Part shown: one piece after another, positions 8,403 to 17,136 of the stretch
Layout of the letters: every line of letters begins with the position of its first letter
Position numbering within the stretch: position 1 is the first letter of the stretch
Assembly: GCA_018110825.1 (NCBI GenBank)
Contig: JAGBCL010000059.1
Coordinates: 1-64,000 of the forward strand
Length of the DNA: 64,000 nucleotides
Direction of reading: 5' to 3'
Source: Oscillospiraceae bacterium
GTDB taxonomy: Bacteria; Bacillota; Clostridia; Oscillospirales; Ruminococcaceae
Position numbers and translations under genes: made by a program
The notes under the pieces: model-generated
Seen by the model: only the letters and a program-made list of their open reading frames with translations
What the model was told of the DNA's origin: nothing
Databases searched by the model: none

Positions 8403-9365
8403 ATGTTTATAAAAGGTTTCACATACGGCTTTGACGGCAGACGCGGCGCTTACCGCACAGAGGAAGCGGCTGTTTCCATGGAAAGACTTGCAGGGCTGGG
8501 CGGCGACTGGGCGGCACTTGCTTTCGTAGTTCATCAGGACAGCTTCAGCTCAACGATTATCCGCCCCGACTACCGCTACACAGTTACCGACAAGGACGTT
8601 GCAGCCGCCGCTGACAAGCTTCACGCACTCGGTTTAAAGGTTTGTATGAAGCCAATCGTCAACAGTGCTGACGGTGTGTGGCGTGCAAATATCTACTTCC
8701 CCGAAAGAGAATGGGGCGACAAGGATTACTGGAAGGAATGGTTTGACTGCTACACGGCTTTTCTTTGCCACTATGCTGAAATTGCCGAGGAAACTGGCTG
8801 TGAAATGTTCTGCGTGGGCTGTGAAATGCTTGGCACGGAGCATAAGGTTGACTATTGGCGCAAGGCTATCGAGGAAGTACGTAAGATTTACCACGGTCCT
8901 ATCGTGTATAACACCAACCACGGCAAGGAATTCGGTGTAAAGTGGTGGGACGCTTGTGACTATATCGGTACTTCCGCTTATTACGGTGTCGGAAAAGTTC
9001 CTGGGGACAGCATGGAGAATATGAAGGCTGAATGGGACAAGCAGAAGGAACGTCTTGCTGAGCTTTCCCGTGCAAACGGCGGCAAGCAGATTATCTTTAT
9101 GGAAATCGGCTGCCGAAGTGCAAAGGGCTGTGCAATGATGCCTTACGATTTCAGCCACAAGGAGTTCCCTTATGACGAGGACGAGCAAGCTAACTTCTAC
9201 GAATCCTGCTTCCGTTCAATGTGGGACGAGCCTTGGTTTGCAGGCTATTTCTGGTGGGACTGGTACACAAAAATCCCACAGCGTGACCCTGAAATGGGAT
9301 TTTCCATTGTGGGTAAGAAGGCTGAGGCCGTTGTGAAGGAATGGTACGCTAAAATTAGAAATTAG
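8403..9365 (+). CDS. GH113-like glycoside hydrolase (probable beta-mannanase)
   Basis: A 320-residue single TIM-barrel enzyme without signal peptide, so intracellular. The sequence matches my recollection of GH113, which cleaves beta-1,4-mannosidic bonds. The features are MFIKGFTYGF at strand 1, a KPIVN strand-4-like motif, the acid/base Glu141 in VGCEM, and the nucleophile Glu234 in IIFMEIGCRS. A tryptophan-rich segment (AGYFWWDWYTKIP) precedes the end. Being cytosolic, it would act on imported manno-oligosaccharides rather than polymer (inference). An AAAGGA ribosome site precedes the ATG. It is not visibly co-transcribed with other mannan genes here. Another clan-A family remains possible. 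Confidence 0.8.
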   Translation: MFIKGFTYGFDGRRGAYRTEEAAVSMERLAGLGGDWAALAFVVHQDSFSSTIIRPDYRYTVTDKDVAAAADKLHALGLKVCMKPIVNSADGVWRANIYFPEREWGDKDYWKEWFDCYTAFLCHYAEIAEETGCEMFCVGCEMLGTEHKVDYWRKAIEEVRKIYHGPIVYNTNHGKEFGVKWWDACDYIGTSAYYGVGKVPGDSMENMKAEWDKQKERLAELSRANGGKQIIFMEIGCRSAKGCAMMPYDFSHKEFPYDEDEQANFYESCFRSMWDEPWFAGYFWWDWYTKIPQRDPEMGFSIVGKKAEAVVKEWYAKIRN

Positions 9366-9368
9366 GAA

Positions 9369-9383
9369 AGTGGAATGAGGAAT
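9369..9383 (+). repeat. Left GGAAT-rich inverted repeat
   Basis: AGTGGAATGAGGAAT lies before a small gene. Its inverted counterpart beyond that gene differs at three of 15 positions. Confidence 0.5.
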
Positions 9384-9388
9384 TATAT

Positions 9389-9706
9389 ATGGGTGACAGA
9401 TTATTTGCTGACTTTGAGAAATGGATTTGCGATAGGGAAAAAGTCTGGGAAAGTATCGGATTGAAAATTGCAAATCGGAATTATACAGAAACTCATCGCC
9501 ACAGCTATACTGTAACACTTGCTGATTCCTGCGGCGGAACAGCTGAAATTACCTTGTATGAGTCAAATTCGCTTTACTGGGTTGATTTTGAATGTTGGAA
9601 CGGTGTTTCACAAGAGCTGTTTGTACGTGTTGATATACAATATGCTGACAGCAGTAGTCTTTCAGATGTTGAAAAAGAGTTTGAAAAGTATATGTATTTA
9701 AAATGA
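9389..9706 (+). CDS. Hypothetical 105-aa protein, possibly immunity-like
   Basis: A small acidic soluble protein with no signal or membrane segment. An N-terminal helix (LFADFEKWICDREKVWESIGL) is followed by beta-rich sequence (YTVTLADSCGGTAEITLYESN, YWVDFECWNG) and a C-terminal helix. The layout loosely recalls small immunity proteins of polymorphic-toxin systems such as the TriTu type, but this rests on pattern memory only. GAGG lies 8 bases before the ATG. GGAAT-rich inverted repeats lie on both sides, and the codon use is more A/T-rich than in the neighbours, hinting at an inserted cassette. No toxin gene is next to it. Confidence 0.6.
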   Translation: MGDRLFADFEKWICDREKVWESIGLKIANRNYTETHRHSYTVTLADSCGGTAEITLYESNSLYWVDFECWNGVSQELFVRVDIQYADSSSLSDVEKEFEKYMYLK

Positions 9707-9760
9707 ACAAGGTTTTTGCAAAGAATAGCATTGTACATCAAAAATAATTTCACTTTCCAC

Positions 9761-9775
9761 ATTCCAAATTCCACA
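9761..9775 (-). repeat. Right GGAAT-rich inverted repeat
   Basis: The minus strand reads TGTGGAATTTGGAAT, matching the left repeat at 12 of 15 positions in inverted orientation. Confidence 0.5.
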
Positions 9776-9793
9776 TTATTTTCAGAATATCTA

Positions 9794-9822
9794 TTGACTT
9801 TTTCACCATTTTATCGTATTAT
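9794..9822 (+). promoter_or_regulatory. Sigma-A promoter of the polyamine operon
   Basis: TTGACT, a 17-bp spacer and TATTAT lie about 55 bp before the speD start. It is the only good promoter before this tightly packed operon. Confidence 0.75.
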
Positions 9823-9876
9823 TTCAATGAGTATATTCTCATTTAAAGTTAAAAAGAAAGGAACGTGAGGATAGGG

Positions 9877-10680
9877 TTGAACGACAAGCTCAAGCTTTAC
9901 GGGTTTAATAACCTGACTAAAACTCTCAGCTTCAATATTTACGATATTTGCTACGCTAAAAGTGCCAGAGAGCAGCAGGATTATATAAAATACATTGACG
10001 AACAGTACAACTCCGACCGTCTGACAAAAATTCTTTGCGACGTTACGGAGATGATAGGGGCAAATGTACTGAACATTTCCAAGCAGGACTACGAGCCGCA
10101 GGGTGCTTCGGTTACGCTGCTGGTTTCCGAGGACCATCGTGATTATGATGAAATCGATGAGTCCTGTAATATGAGAATGGTTTCCTCTCCCGAAAAGCAG
10201 AGCATTGCGGGACATCTTGACAAGAGCCATCTTACGGTGCATACTTATCCCGAGTTTCACCCCGAAAACGAAATTACCACGTTCAGGGTTGATATCGACG
10301 TTTCTACCTGCGGAACAATTACCCCGCTGAAGTCGCTGGATTACCTCATCGGTAGCTTCGATTCGGATATTATCACAATTGACTATCGTGTAAGAGGCTT
10401 TACCCGTGACGAAAAGGGCAAGAAGTTGTTTATCGACCACGATATCACGTCAATTCAGGACTATATCGCAAAGGATACCCTTGAGCGTTACGACGCTGTT
10501 GACGTGAACGTTTATCAGTCAAATATTTTCCACACTAAGATGATGATTAAGGAGATTTTCCTCCAGAATTATCTTTTCAATACCGATACCTACGAGCTTG
10601 CGCCTAAGAAGCGTCTTGAAATCAATGACTCTCTCAGACGTGAGATGATTGAAATTTTCAGCGGTATGAACATCTATTGA
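9877..10680 (+). CDS. speD: S-adenosylmethionine decarboxylase proenzyme (E. coli-type)
   Basis: Makes decarboxylated AdoMet, the aminopropyl donor for spermidine. The protein is close to the long E. coli-type enzyme rather than the short Bacillus type: [63 protein letters not shown]. Self-cleavage at the Lys-Ser bond in [14 protein letters not shown] would create the pyruvoyl group. The TTG at 9877 (MNDKLKL) fits the family N-terminus and follows GTGAGG at 6 bases. The in-frame GTG at 9865 is the alternative. It is the first gene of the arginine-to-spermidine operon. Confidence 0.96.
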   Translation: MNDKLKLYGFNNLTKTLSFNIYDICYAKSAREQQDYIKYIDEQYNSDRLTKILCDVTEMIGANVLNISKQDYEPQGASVTLLVSEDHRDYDEIDESCNMRMVSSPEKQSIAGHLDKSHLTVHTYPEFHPENEITTFRVDIDVSTCGTITPLKSLDYLIGSFDSDIITIDYRVRGFTRDEKGKKLFIDHDITSIQDYIAKDTLERYDAVDVNVYQSNIFHTKMMIKEIFLQNYLFNTDTYELAPKKRLEINDSLRREMIEIFSGMNIY

Positions 10681-10697
10681 GAAAGAGGTGAAAGCGT

Positions 10698-11042
10698 ATG
10701 AAAAACATAGCAAAGGTGATTGCTGCGACGGTAATGCTGATGGTTGTGCTGTGCCTTGCAGGTTGCGGTGAGAAGCCGTCCTCCGAGATTTCGGTCAATT
10801 CCGCAAAAACCAAAATGGTCAATTACCTCAAGGGAAAGGGCTACGACACCGAAACGGACTTCCTTTCAGAAGAAAATGTTATGCTCATTGATGGTGTGAA
10901 GGTCTATGTTTATTCATGGCGCACACCTGCGGGAGAAAATGCAGACAGACTTTTCGGTATGTATGCAATTTCTGTCGACGGCAAGGACTACTATGAGTAC
11001 CAGTCGGGACGTGACGAGTGGATTCTCGACGTTGACGGCTGA
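10698..11042 (+). CDS. Small lipoprotein in the polyamine operon
   Basis: A 114-residue protein with a lipoprotein signal peptide (AAVIAA-type hydrophobic stretch, lipobox LAGC at about residues 20-23), so membrane-anchored outside the cell. The mature part is a short alpha/beta domain: AKTKMVNYLKGKGYDTETDF, then strands VKVYVYSWRT, FGMYAISVDG and YYEYQSG. I do not recognise the family. It lies 17 bases after speD and 26 before speA with a good GAAAGAGG site, so it is co-expressed with the polyamine enzymes. A polyamine-binding or envelope role would be a guess. Confidence 0.85.
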   Translation: MKNIAKVIAATVMLMVVLCLAGCGEKPSSEISVNSAKTKMVNYLKGKGYDTETDFLSEENVMLIDGVKVYVYSWRTPAGENADRLFGMYAISVDGKDYYEYQSGRDEWILDVDG

Positions 11043-11068
11043 TAACACGCTGAAAAGGAATGATGAAA

Positions 11069-12526
11069 ATGCTTGACCAGCACAGAGCGCCGATTTATGA
11101 CGCGCTTTTGAGATACCGTGACGCAAGGGTAGTGCCCTTTGACGTACCGGGACACAAGCACGGAAAGGGTAATCCCGAGCTGACTGAGTTTCTCGGGAAA
11201 ACCTGTCTTTCCGTTGATGTAAATTCTATGAAGCCGCTGGATAATCTCTGCCACCCAACTTCCGTTATCAAGGAAGCTGAGGAGCTTGCGGCAGAGGCAT
11301 TCGGAGCGGCTTACTGCTTTTTTATGGTGGGGGGAACAACCTCCTCGGTGCAGTCAATGGTGCTCTCCGTCTGTAAGGCTGGGGAGAAAATCATTATGCC
11401 CCGAAACGTGCACAGAAGCGCAATCAACGCGCTTATTTTAAGTGGTGCAATTCCCGTTTACGTCAACCCCGGTGTAAACGAAAAGCTGGGTATCCCTTTG
11501 GGAATGAGCGTCAAGGACGTGGAAAAGGCTATCCTTGAAAACCCCGACGCAAAGGCGGTTTTCGTGAACAACCCCACCTACTACGGAATTTGCTCAGATC
11601 TGAAGAGAATTACCGACCTTGCCCATTCTCACGGAATGGCTGTTATTGTTGACGAGGCTCACGGCACACATCTTTACTTCGGGGAAAATCTCCCGATTTC
11701 AGCTATGGCGGCAGGTGCCGATATGGCGGCGGTTTCAATGCACAAGTCGGGCGGCTCGCTTACACAGAGCAGCTTTCTGCTTATCGGCAAGGGTGCTGAA
11801 AAATTCGGTGTAACCGAGGGCAGAGTCCGTGCCGTAATAAATCTTACACAGACAACAAGCGGTTCATATCTGCTTATGTCATCGCTGGATATTTCCAGAC
11901 GCAACCTTGCTCTGCACGGCAAGGAAATCGTGGAGAAGGCTGTGAACAACGCCGCTTATGCAAGAGTGGAAATCTCCAAAATCGGCGGCTACTACGCATT
12001 TGCCGACGAGCTTATCAACGGCGATGATATATACGATTTTGACCGCACCAAGCTTTCGGTGCATACACGTGATATAGGTCTTGCGGGTATCGAGGTTTAC
12101 GACTATCTCCGTGACAACTACGATATCCAGATTGAATTCGGCGATATAGGAAATATTCTTGCATACATTTCCGCAGGTGATATGTGGAAGGATATCGAAA
12201 GACTGGTTTCCGCACTTGCCGAGATAAAGCGCCGTTTTGCCAAGGATAAGACGGGTATGCTTGACCACGAATATATCAACCCGCAGGTTGTGCTTTCACC
12301 TCAGGCGGCTTTCTACGGTGAGCAGGTTTCTATGCCGATTGAAAAAAGCGCAGGGAAAATCAGCGGTGAGTTTGTAATGTGCTATCCGCCTGGTATTCCG
12401 ATACTTGCCCCAGGGGAGAGGATTACGGAGGAAATTCTTGCGTATATCCGATACTCTAAGGAGCGTGGCTGTATGATGACGGGTACGGAGGATATGGAGA
12501 TAGAAAACATCAAGGTTATTGTCTGA
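11069..12526 (+). CDS. speA: Arginine decarboxylase (Orn/Lys/Arg decarboxylase fold I)
   Basis: A PLP enzyme of the B. subtilis SpeA type that converts arginine to agmatine. Landmarks are VPFDVPGHKHGKG near the N-terminus, MVGGTTSSVQSM for phosphate binding, VIVDEAHGTHLYF with the PLP-contacting Asp and His, and the Schiff-base lysine in SMHKSGGS (about residue 225). It is full length for the family, about 486 residues. Three in-frame ATGs cluster at the start; the third sits 9 bases after AAAAGGA. The presence of speB downstream favours arginine over lysine or ornithine as substrate. Confidence 0.93.
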   Translation: MLDQHRAPIYDALLRYRDARVVPFDVPGHKHGKGNPELTEFLGKTCLSVDVNSMKPLDNLCHPTSVIKEAEELAAEAFGAAYCFFMVGGTTSSVQSMVLSVCKAGEKIIMPRNVHRSAINALILSGAIPVYVNPGVNEKLGIPLGMSVKDVEKAILENPDAKAVFVNNPTYYGICSDLKRITDLAHSHGMAVIVDEAHGTHLYFGENLPISAMAAGADMAAVSMHKSGGSLTQSSFLLIGKGAEKFGVTEGRVRAVINLTQTTSGSYLLMSSLDISRRNLALHGKEIVEKAVNNAAYARVEISKIGGYYAFADELINGDDIYDFDRTKLSVHTRDIGLAGIEVYDYLRDNYDIQIEFGDIGNILAYISAGDMWKDIERLVSALAEIKRRFAKDKTGMLDHEYINPQVVLSPQAAFYGEQVSMPIEKSAGKISGEFVMCYPPGIPILAPGERITEEILAYIRYSKERGCMMTGTEDMEIENIKVIV

Positions 12527-12540
12527 CGGGAGGAATTGCT

Positions 12541-12825
12541 GTGAAAAATTATTATGACAGAAATTATAGGGTTGCAAAAAGCCAGTCCTATCTGTATTCG
12601 GGACTTGTTATGTCTGCGCTGGTGCTTATAATGATAGTGGTTTCGGTGCTGTCGATTGTAAACGGCTCCGATATGGTCCTTATCGTTACAGGCTTTGCGG
12701 CAGCTGTATTTTGGCTGATTGCATCGGTGATATGTCTTCGTGTTTATTACAAGGATAATCACGTTGAGATAAAGGAAAAGGCAAGGGTTATTGCAGAAAC
12801 GGTTGAAAATGCTGTGAGAAAGTAA
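12541..12825 (+). CDS. Small two-TM membrane protein
   Basis: A 94-residue protein with two membrane segments (about 20-43 and 48-70) and charged ends, the C-terminal one being an amphipathic helix (HVEIKEKARVIAETVENAVRK). It starts at GTG with GGGAGG nearby, 14 bases after speA and 22 before speE, so it belongs to the operon. The family is not recognised. It is too small to be a transporter alone. Confidence 0.82.
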   Translation: MKNYYDRNYRVAKSQSYLYSGLVMSALVLIMIVVSVLSIVNGSDMVLIVTGFAAAVFWLIASVICLRVYYKDNHVEIKEKARVIAETVENAVRK

Positions 12826-12847
12826 TTTTGAGAAAGGATTTTAAGCT

Positions 12848-13696
12848 ATGGATTTATGGTTCAGTGAGCCGCATACACCCGACGTGAAGATGTCAATCCG
12901 TGTTGACAGACAGCTTCACAGCGAGCAGAGCGAGTTTCAGAGAATTGATATTTTTGAAAGCAAGGAGTTCGGGCGTTTTCTCACTCTTGACGGACTTATG
13001 ATGCTCACCGAAAAGGACGAGTTCATATATCACGAAATGATTACTCACGTTGCTATGGCTTCTAATCCCGAAATAAGAAATGTTCTCGTTATCGGCGCAG
13101 GCGACGGAGGAACTGTCCGTGAGCTTGCAAGGTACGACACGATTGAGCATATAGATATGGTTGAAATTGACAAGCGTGTTGTGGAGGTCAGCAAGGAGTT
13201 CTTACAGCAGACAGCTTGCAGTCTTGATGACCAGAGAGTCAATATTGTGTATGATGACGGTCTGCGTTTTGTGCGCAGGAAGGAAAACTGCTACGATTTG
13301 ATTATTGTGGACAGCACTGACCCGTTTGGTCCGGGTGAGGGACTGTTCACAAGTGAGTTCTACGGAAACTGCTTTAATGCGTTGACCGAAAAGGGTATCC
13401 TTGTAAATCAGCACGAAAGTCCCTATTACGCTGACGATGCAAAGGCTATGCAGAGGGCACACAAGCGTATCAAGGAATTTTTTGACGTGTGCAGGGTTTA
13501 TCAGGCACACATTCCTACTTATCCGTCGGGACACTGGCTTTTCGGTTTCGCTTCAAAGGCAATTGACCCGCTGACTGCGGATATTGAGAAGTGGAACAGC
13601 CTTGGTCTGAAAACACGTTACTACAACACCGATTTACACAGGGGTTGTTTTGCGATACCAAACTACGTAAAGGAACTTTTGGAAAACGCAAATTAA
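12848..13696 (+). CDS. speE: Spermidine synthase
   Basis: Aminopropyl transferase joining putrescine and decarboxylated AdoMet. The sequence has the family's landmarks: a short N-terminal beta domain, DEFIYHEMITHV for putrescine binding, VLVIGAGDGGTVRE (glycine loop), MVEIDKRVVEVSKEF, and YDLIIVDSTDPFGPGEGLF with the catalytic Asp. At 282 residues it has the usual length. With speD, speA and speB in the same operon, every step from arginine to spermidine is encoded within 5 kb. Confidence 0.96.
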   Translation: MDLWFSEPHTPDVKMSIRVDRQLHSEQSEFQRIDIFESKEFGRFLTLDGLMMLTEKDEFIYHEMITHVAMASNPEIRNVLVIGAGDGGTVRELARYDTIEHIDMVEIDKRVVEVSKEFLQQTACSLDDQRVNIVYDDGLRFVRRKENCYDLIIVDSTDPFGPGEGLFTSEFYGNCFNALTEKGILVNQHESPYYADDAKAMQRAHKRIKEFFDVCRVYQAHIPTYPSGHWLFGFASKAIDPLTADIEKWNSLGLKTRYYNTDLHRGCFAIPNYVKELLENAN

Positions 13697-13717
13697 TTTA
13701 TACAAAGAGGAACAACT

Positions 13718-14566
13718 ATGCAAATTGAAAGAAATGCTTTTATCGGCTGTGACTGCGAATACGAGGCGGCGAAAACGGTTATTTTCGGTGCACCATTCGA
13801 CAGCACAACCTCATACCGTCCCGGCACCCGCTTCGGAAGCAAGGCTATCCGCAGCGAAAGCTTCGGCATAGAAACCTACTCGCCATATCAGGACAAGGAT
13901 TTGCTTGACTACAGCATTTTTGACGCTGGCGACCCTGAACTTTGCATCGGTAACGTTGATACTGCCCTTGCACAGATTGAGGAGCTTACGTCGGAAATTC
14001 TCGCCGACGGCAAGCGTCCGTTTATGCTTGGCGGCGAGCACTCGGTAACACTGGGTGCGGTTACGGCGGTTTATAACAAATACAAGGATTTGTATATCAT
14101 ACAGTTTGACGCGCACGCTGATTTGCGTGACGATTACCTTGGGGTGAAGAAATCCCACGCTTGTGTAATGCGTCGCTGTCATGAAATGGTTGGCGACGGT
14201 CACATCTACCAGTTTGGCATAAGAAGCGGCGAGCGTAAGGAATTTAAGTTTGCGGCTGAACATACGAAGATGAATAAATTTAACCTTGACGGCATCGAAA
14301 AGGCTGTTGAGGAATTAAAGGGCAAAAACGTGTACCTGACAATTGATATGGACGTTATGGACCCGTCAATTTTCCCTGGCACGGGTACTCCCGAAGCAGG
14401 GGGCGTGCAGTTTATGGAGTTGCTTGAAGCGGTGCTGAAGCTGAAGGGGCTGAATATCGTGGGCGCTGACATTAACGAGCTGTCACCACAGTACGACCCA
14501 AGCGGTGTGTCAACAGCGGTTGCCTGCAAGCTTCTGCGTGAACTGCTGTTGATGTTGGAAGATTAA
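13718..14566 (+). CDS. speB: Agmatinase (ureohydrolase)
   Basis: Binuclear Mn enzyme hydrolysing agmatine to putrescine and urea. The metal motifs are GGEHSVTLG, QFDAHADLRDDY and TIDMDVMDPSIFPGTGTPE, all intact with their His and Asp ligands. The length of 282 residues is normal. It follows speE by 21 bases. Arginase or another ureohydrolase could share these motifs, but the position after arginine decarboxylase and spermidine synthase makes agmatinase the sensible reading. Confidence 0.95.
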   Translation: MQIERNAFIGCDCEYEAAKTVIFGAPFDSTTSYRPGTRFGSKAIRSESFGIETYSPYQDKDLLDYSIFDAGDPELCIGNVDTALAQIEELTSEILADGKRPFMLGGEHSVTLGAVTAVYNKYKDLYIIQFDAHADLRDDYLGVKKSHACVMRRCHEMVGDGHIYQFGIRSGERKEFKFAAEHTKMNKFNLDGIEKAVEELKGKNVYLTIDMDVMDPSIFPGTGTPEAGGVQFMELLEAVLKLKGLNIVGADINELSPQYDPSGVSTAVACKLLRELLLMLED

Positions 14567-14584
14567 GGAATAGGGGAAATATGA

Positions 14585-15892
14585 ATGTCGAAAAAGCTTC
14601 CGTATGAGGACGGAATGAAATTCGAAACGGTGGCGCATAACTATACTGCGCTGATAAAGGCCTTTGTGAAGTGGCTGTTGATTGCGACGCTTGTAGGTCT
14701 GATTGTGGGACTGGTTGGTGTGGGTTTTCATCACGCACTCAGCTTTGCAACGGAATTTCGCACAGAAAACAGGGCAATAATATTCACGATGCCTGTTGCG
14801 GGTGTGCTTATCGTGGCAATATACAAGCTGCTGGGAATGTCCAATGACCCTGGTACAAATTGCATCATCAAGGGTGCACGGGGTGAGGAAAAGGTTTCGC
14901 TGAAGCTTGCTCCGCTGATTTTTGCGGCAACCTTCCTGACCCATTTTTCAGGAGGCTCGGCAGGCCGTGAGGGTGCGGCGCTTCAGATGGGCGGAAGTCT
15001 TGCTTCTCCAGTTGGGAAAATTCTCAAGCTTGACAAGGAGGACACCGCTACACTGATTATGTGCGGTATGGCAGCGGGCTTCTCGGCGTTGTTCGGTACA
15101 CCGATAGCGGCGGCGGTTTTCGCTGTTGAGGTTGTAATCGTTGCGTCGGCACAGTACGCGGCACTTGTTCCCTGTATGATTTCGGGAATTGCGGCAAGCG
15201 TTGTGGCAAGAATTTTTGCTGTAAAGCCTGAAAGCTTCATCGTTCAGGGCATACCTGCACTTGACGGAAATTCGGGACTTGACCTTGTACGTGTTGCAGC
15301 ACTGGGCATAGGCTGTGCGGCGGTAAGCGTGCTGTTCTGTGTGGTTATCAAGGCGGCAAAAAAGACTTTTGAAAAATATTTCAAAAATGATTATTTACAG
15401 ATTTTAACAGGCTCGGCAATCGTAATTCTGCTGACCGTGCTTCTCGGAACAACTGACTACAACGGTGCAGGAATGGACGTTATCGAGCGTGCATTCGAGG
15501 GCGAGGCTTCGCCTGTTGCGTTCCTGCTGAAAATCGGCTTCACGGCACTGACCCTGGGTGCAGGCTTCAAGGGCGGTGAAATTGTGCCAAGCTTCTTTAC
15601 GGGAGCAACCTTTGGCTGCGTGGTTGGCGGTCTGTTGGGACTTGACCCAAGCTTCGGTGCGGCGGTTGGTCTGCTGGCGGTTTTCTGCGGCGTGACGAAC
15701 TGTCCTTTTGCAACAATTATTTTAGGCATAGAACTTTTCGGTGCAGGCGGTCTTGCCTACTACGCACTGGCAATCGCAATCAGTTATATGCTTTCGGGCT
15801 ACTGGGGACTCTACAGTGCACAGCGCTTTGGACAGTCCAAGCTCAAGCCTGTGGGCTACGCTGAAAACGTGAAGAAAGAGAAAGAAAAATGA
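14585..15892 (+). CDS. ClC-family anion channel/antiporter, possibly fluoride-type
   Basis: A 435-residue integral membrane protein with ClC landmarks: GGSAGREGAALQMGG (the GREG motif with the gating Glu), ALFGTPIAAAVFAVEV, and GGEIVPSFFTGATFG (the GxFxP-like motif). The first selectivity motif, usually GSGIP, reads GTNCI. A replaced GSGIP motif with Asn resembles the fluoride-exporting CLC-F branch as I recall it, so F-/H+ exchange is possible but unproven. It begins 18 bases after speB and may be read through from the polyamine operon. I saw no fluoride riboswitch upstream. Chloride remains the alternative. Confidence 0.88.
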   Translation: MSKKLPYEDGMKFETVAHNYTALIKAFVKWLLIATLVGLIVGLVGVGFHHALSFATEFRTENRAIIFTMPVAGVLIVAIYKLLGMSNDPGTNCIIKGARGEEKVSLKLAPLIFAATFLTHFSGGSAGREGAALQMGGSLASPVGKILKLDKEDTATLIMCGMAAGFSALFGTPIAAAVFAVEVVIVASAQYAALVPCMISGIAASVVARIFAVKPESFIVQGIPALDGNSGLDLVRVAALGIGCAAVSVLFCVVIKAAKKTFEKYFKNDYLQILTGSAIVILLTVLLGTTDYNGAGMDVIERAFEGEASPVAFLLKIGFTALTLGAGFKGGEIVPSFFTGATFGCVVGGLLGLDPSFGAAVGLLAVFCGVTNCPFATIILGIELFGAGGLAYYALAIAISYMLSGYWGLYSAQRFGQSKLKPVGYAENVKKEKEK

Positions 15893-15910
15893 TGCTTTGT
15901 ACAACAAAAA

Positions 15911-15928
15911 GGAAGGGTTAAGATGTAA
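15911..15928 (+). promoter_or_regulatory. Possible start-stop minimal ORF before prfB
   Basis: GGAAGGG is followed six bases later by ATG directly adjoining TAA, some 60 bp upstream of prfB. Such AUG-UAA elements can stall ribosomes. Whether this one is transcribed with prfB is unknown. Confidence 0.2.
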
Positions 15929-15988
15929 ACCGAATAAAGCGATTAATAAAACGATACAATAAATTTATCATATACAGGAGGAAACACA

Positions 15989-17113
15989 ATGTTATTACTT
16001 GACGAACTCAGAGTTGAGCTTGAAGGATACAGAAAGGATATGAAGGAGCTTTACACAATCCTGAATATCGACAAGGCTAAGGAAGAAAATGCACAGCTTC
16101 AGGAGGAGTCCGCAAAGGAAGGCTTCTGGAACGACATTGAAAATTCCAACAAGGTTATGCAGACTATCAAGCACAACGAAAATACAATTGCAAGCTATGA
16201 CAAGCTCAACGAAAAGCTTGAGGACTGCCTCACAATGATTGAGCTTACTATGGAGGAGGAAGAGGACGAGGAAGCTGCTCTCGAAATCAAGCGTGATGCT
16301 GACCAGTTCGTAAAGGAACTTGAAGCAATGAAGCTTACAACTCTTCTCACAGGCGAGTATGACAGCAAGAACGCTATCATCACCTTCCACGCTGGCGCAG
16401 GCGGTACAGAGGCTCAGGACTGGGCACAGATGCTTTTCCGTATGTACAATATGTGGGCTGAAAGCCACGGCTACAAGGTTACAACTCTTGACTATCTGGA
16501 CGGCGACGAAGCAGGTCTGAAATCCGCTTCCATCCTTATCGAAGGCCTTAACGCTTATGGCTTTATGAAGTCCGAAACAGGCGTACACCGTCTTGTCCGT
16601 ATCTCCCCATTTGACTCATCAGGACGTCGTCAGACTTCCTTTGCTTCTCTCGAAGTAATGCCTGAAATGGACGATGCTGACCTGAATATCGAAATCCGTC
16701 CAGAAGACCTGGAAATCGACTTCTACCGTGCATCAGGTGCAGGCGGACAGAAGGTTAACAAGACTTCCTCTGCGGTACGTCTTACACACATTCCTACAGG
16801 TATCGTTGTATCCTGTCAGACACAGCGAAGCCAGTATCAGAACAAGGACTACGCTATGAAGATGCTTGTTTCCAAGCTGGTTGAAATCAAGGAACGTGAG
16901 CACCTTGAAAAGATTGAGGACATCAAGGGCGTGCAGAAGGAAATCGCTTGGGGCGCACAGATTCGTTCCTACGTATTTATGCCTTACACCCTCGCTAAGG
17001 ACCACCGTACAGGCCACGAAAACGGCAACATCAGCGCTGTTATGGACGGCGACCTTGACGGCTTCATCAACGCTTACCTCACAGCACTTTCCCACGGCAC
17101 ACTTCAGAAATAA
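15989..17113 (+). CDS. prfB: Peptide chain release factor 2, without programmed frameshift
   Basis: Recognises UAA/UGA and releases the finished peptide. The SPF codon-recognition motif is in RISPFDSSGRRQTSF, and the catalytic GGQ is in RASGAGGQKVNKTSS. The 374-residue frame runs from an ATG with AGGAGG eight bases upstream. The region that aligns with the CTT-TGA-C frameshift site of E. coli and B. subtilis (around residues 20-30) contains no stop, so the usual +1 frameshift autoregulation is absent. A separate transcript seems likely. The TtcA-like gene follows at 23 bases. Confidence 0.96.
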   Translation: MLLLDELRVELEGYRKDMKELYTILNIDKAKEENAQLQEESAKEGFWNDIENSNKVMQTIKHNENTIASYDKLNEKLEDCLTMIELTMEEEEDEEAALEIKRDADQFVKELEAMKLTTLLTGEYDSKNAIITFHAGAGGTEAQDWAQMLFRMYNMWAESHGYKVTTLDYLDGDEAGLKSASILIEGLNAYGFMKSETGVHRLVRISPFDSSGRRQTSFASLEVMPEMDDADLNIEIRPEDLEIDFYRASGAGGQKVNKTSSAVRLTHIPTGIVVSCQTQRSQYQNKDYAMKMLVSKLVEIKEREHLEKIEDIKGVQKEIAWGAQIRSYVFMPYTLAKDHRTGHENGNISAVMDGDLDGFINAYLTALSHGTLQK

Positions 17114-17136
17114 TTTCGGAAGTAAGGGTATAATAT

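Noticed and set aside
14567-14584. Fluoride riboswitch before the ClC gene
   Set aside because: Only 18 bp separate it from speB, too short for a riboswitch.
15989-16090. Programmed +1 frameshift in prfB
   Set aside because: The reading frame is continuous and there is no CTT-TGA-C at the expected position.
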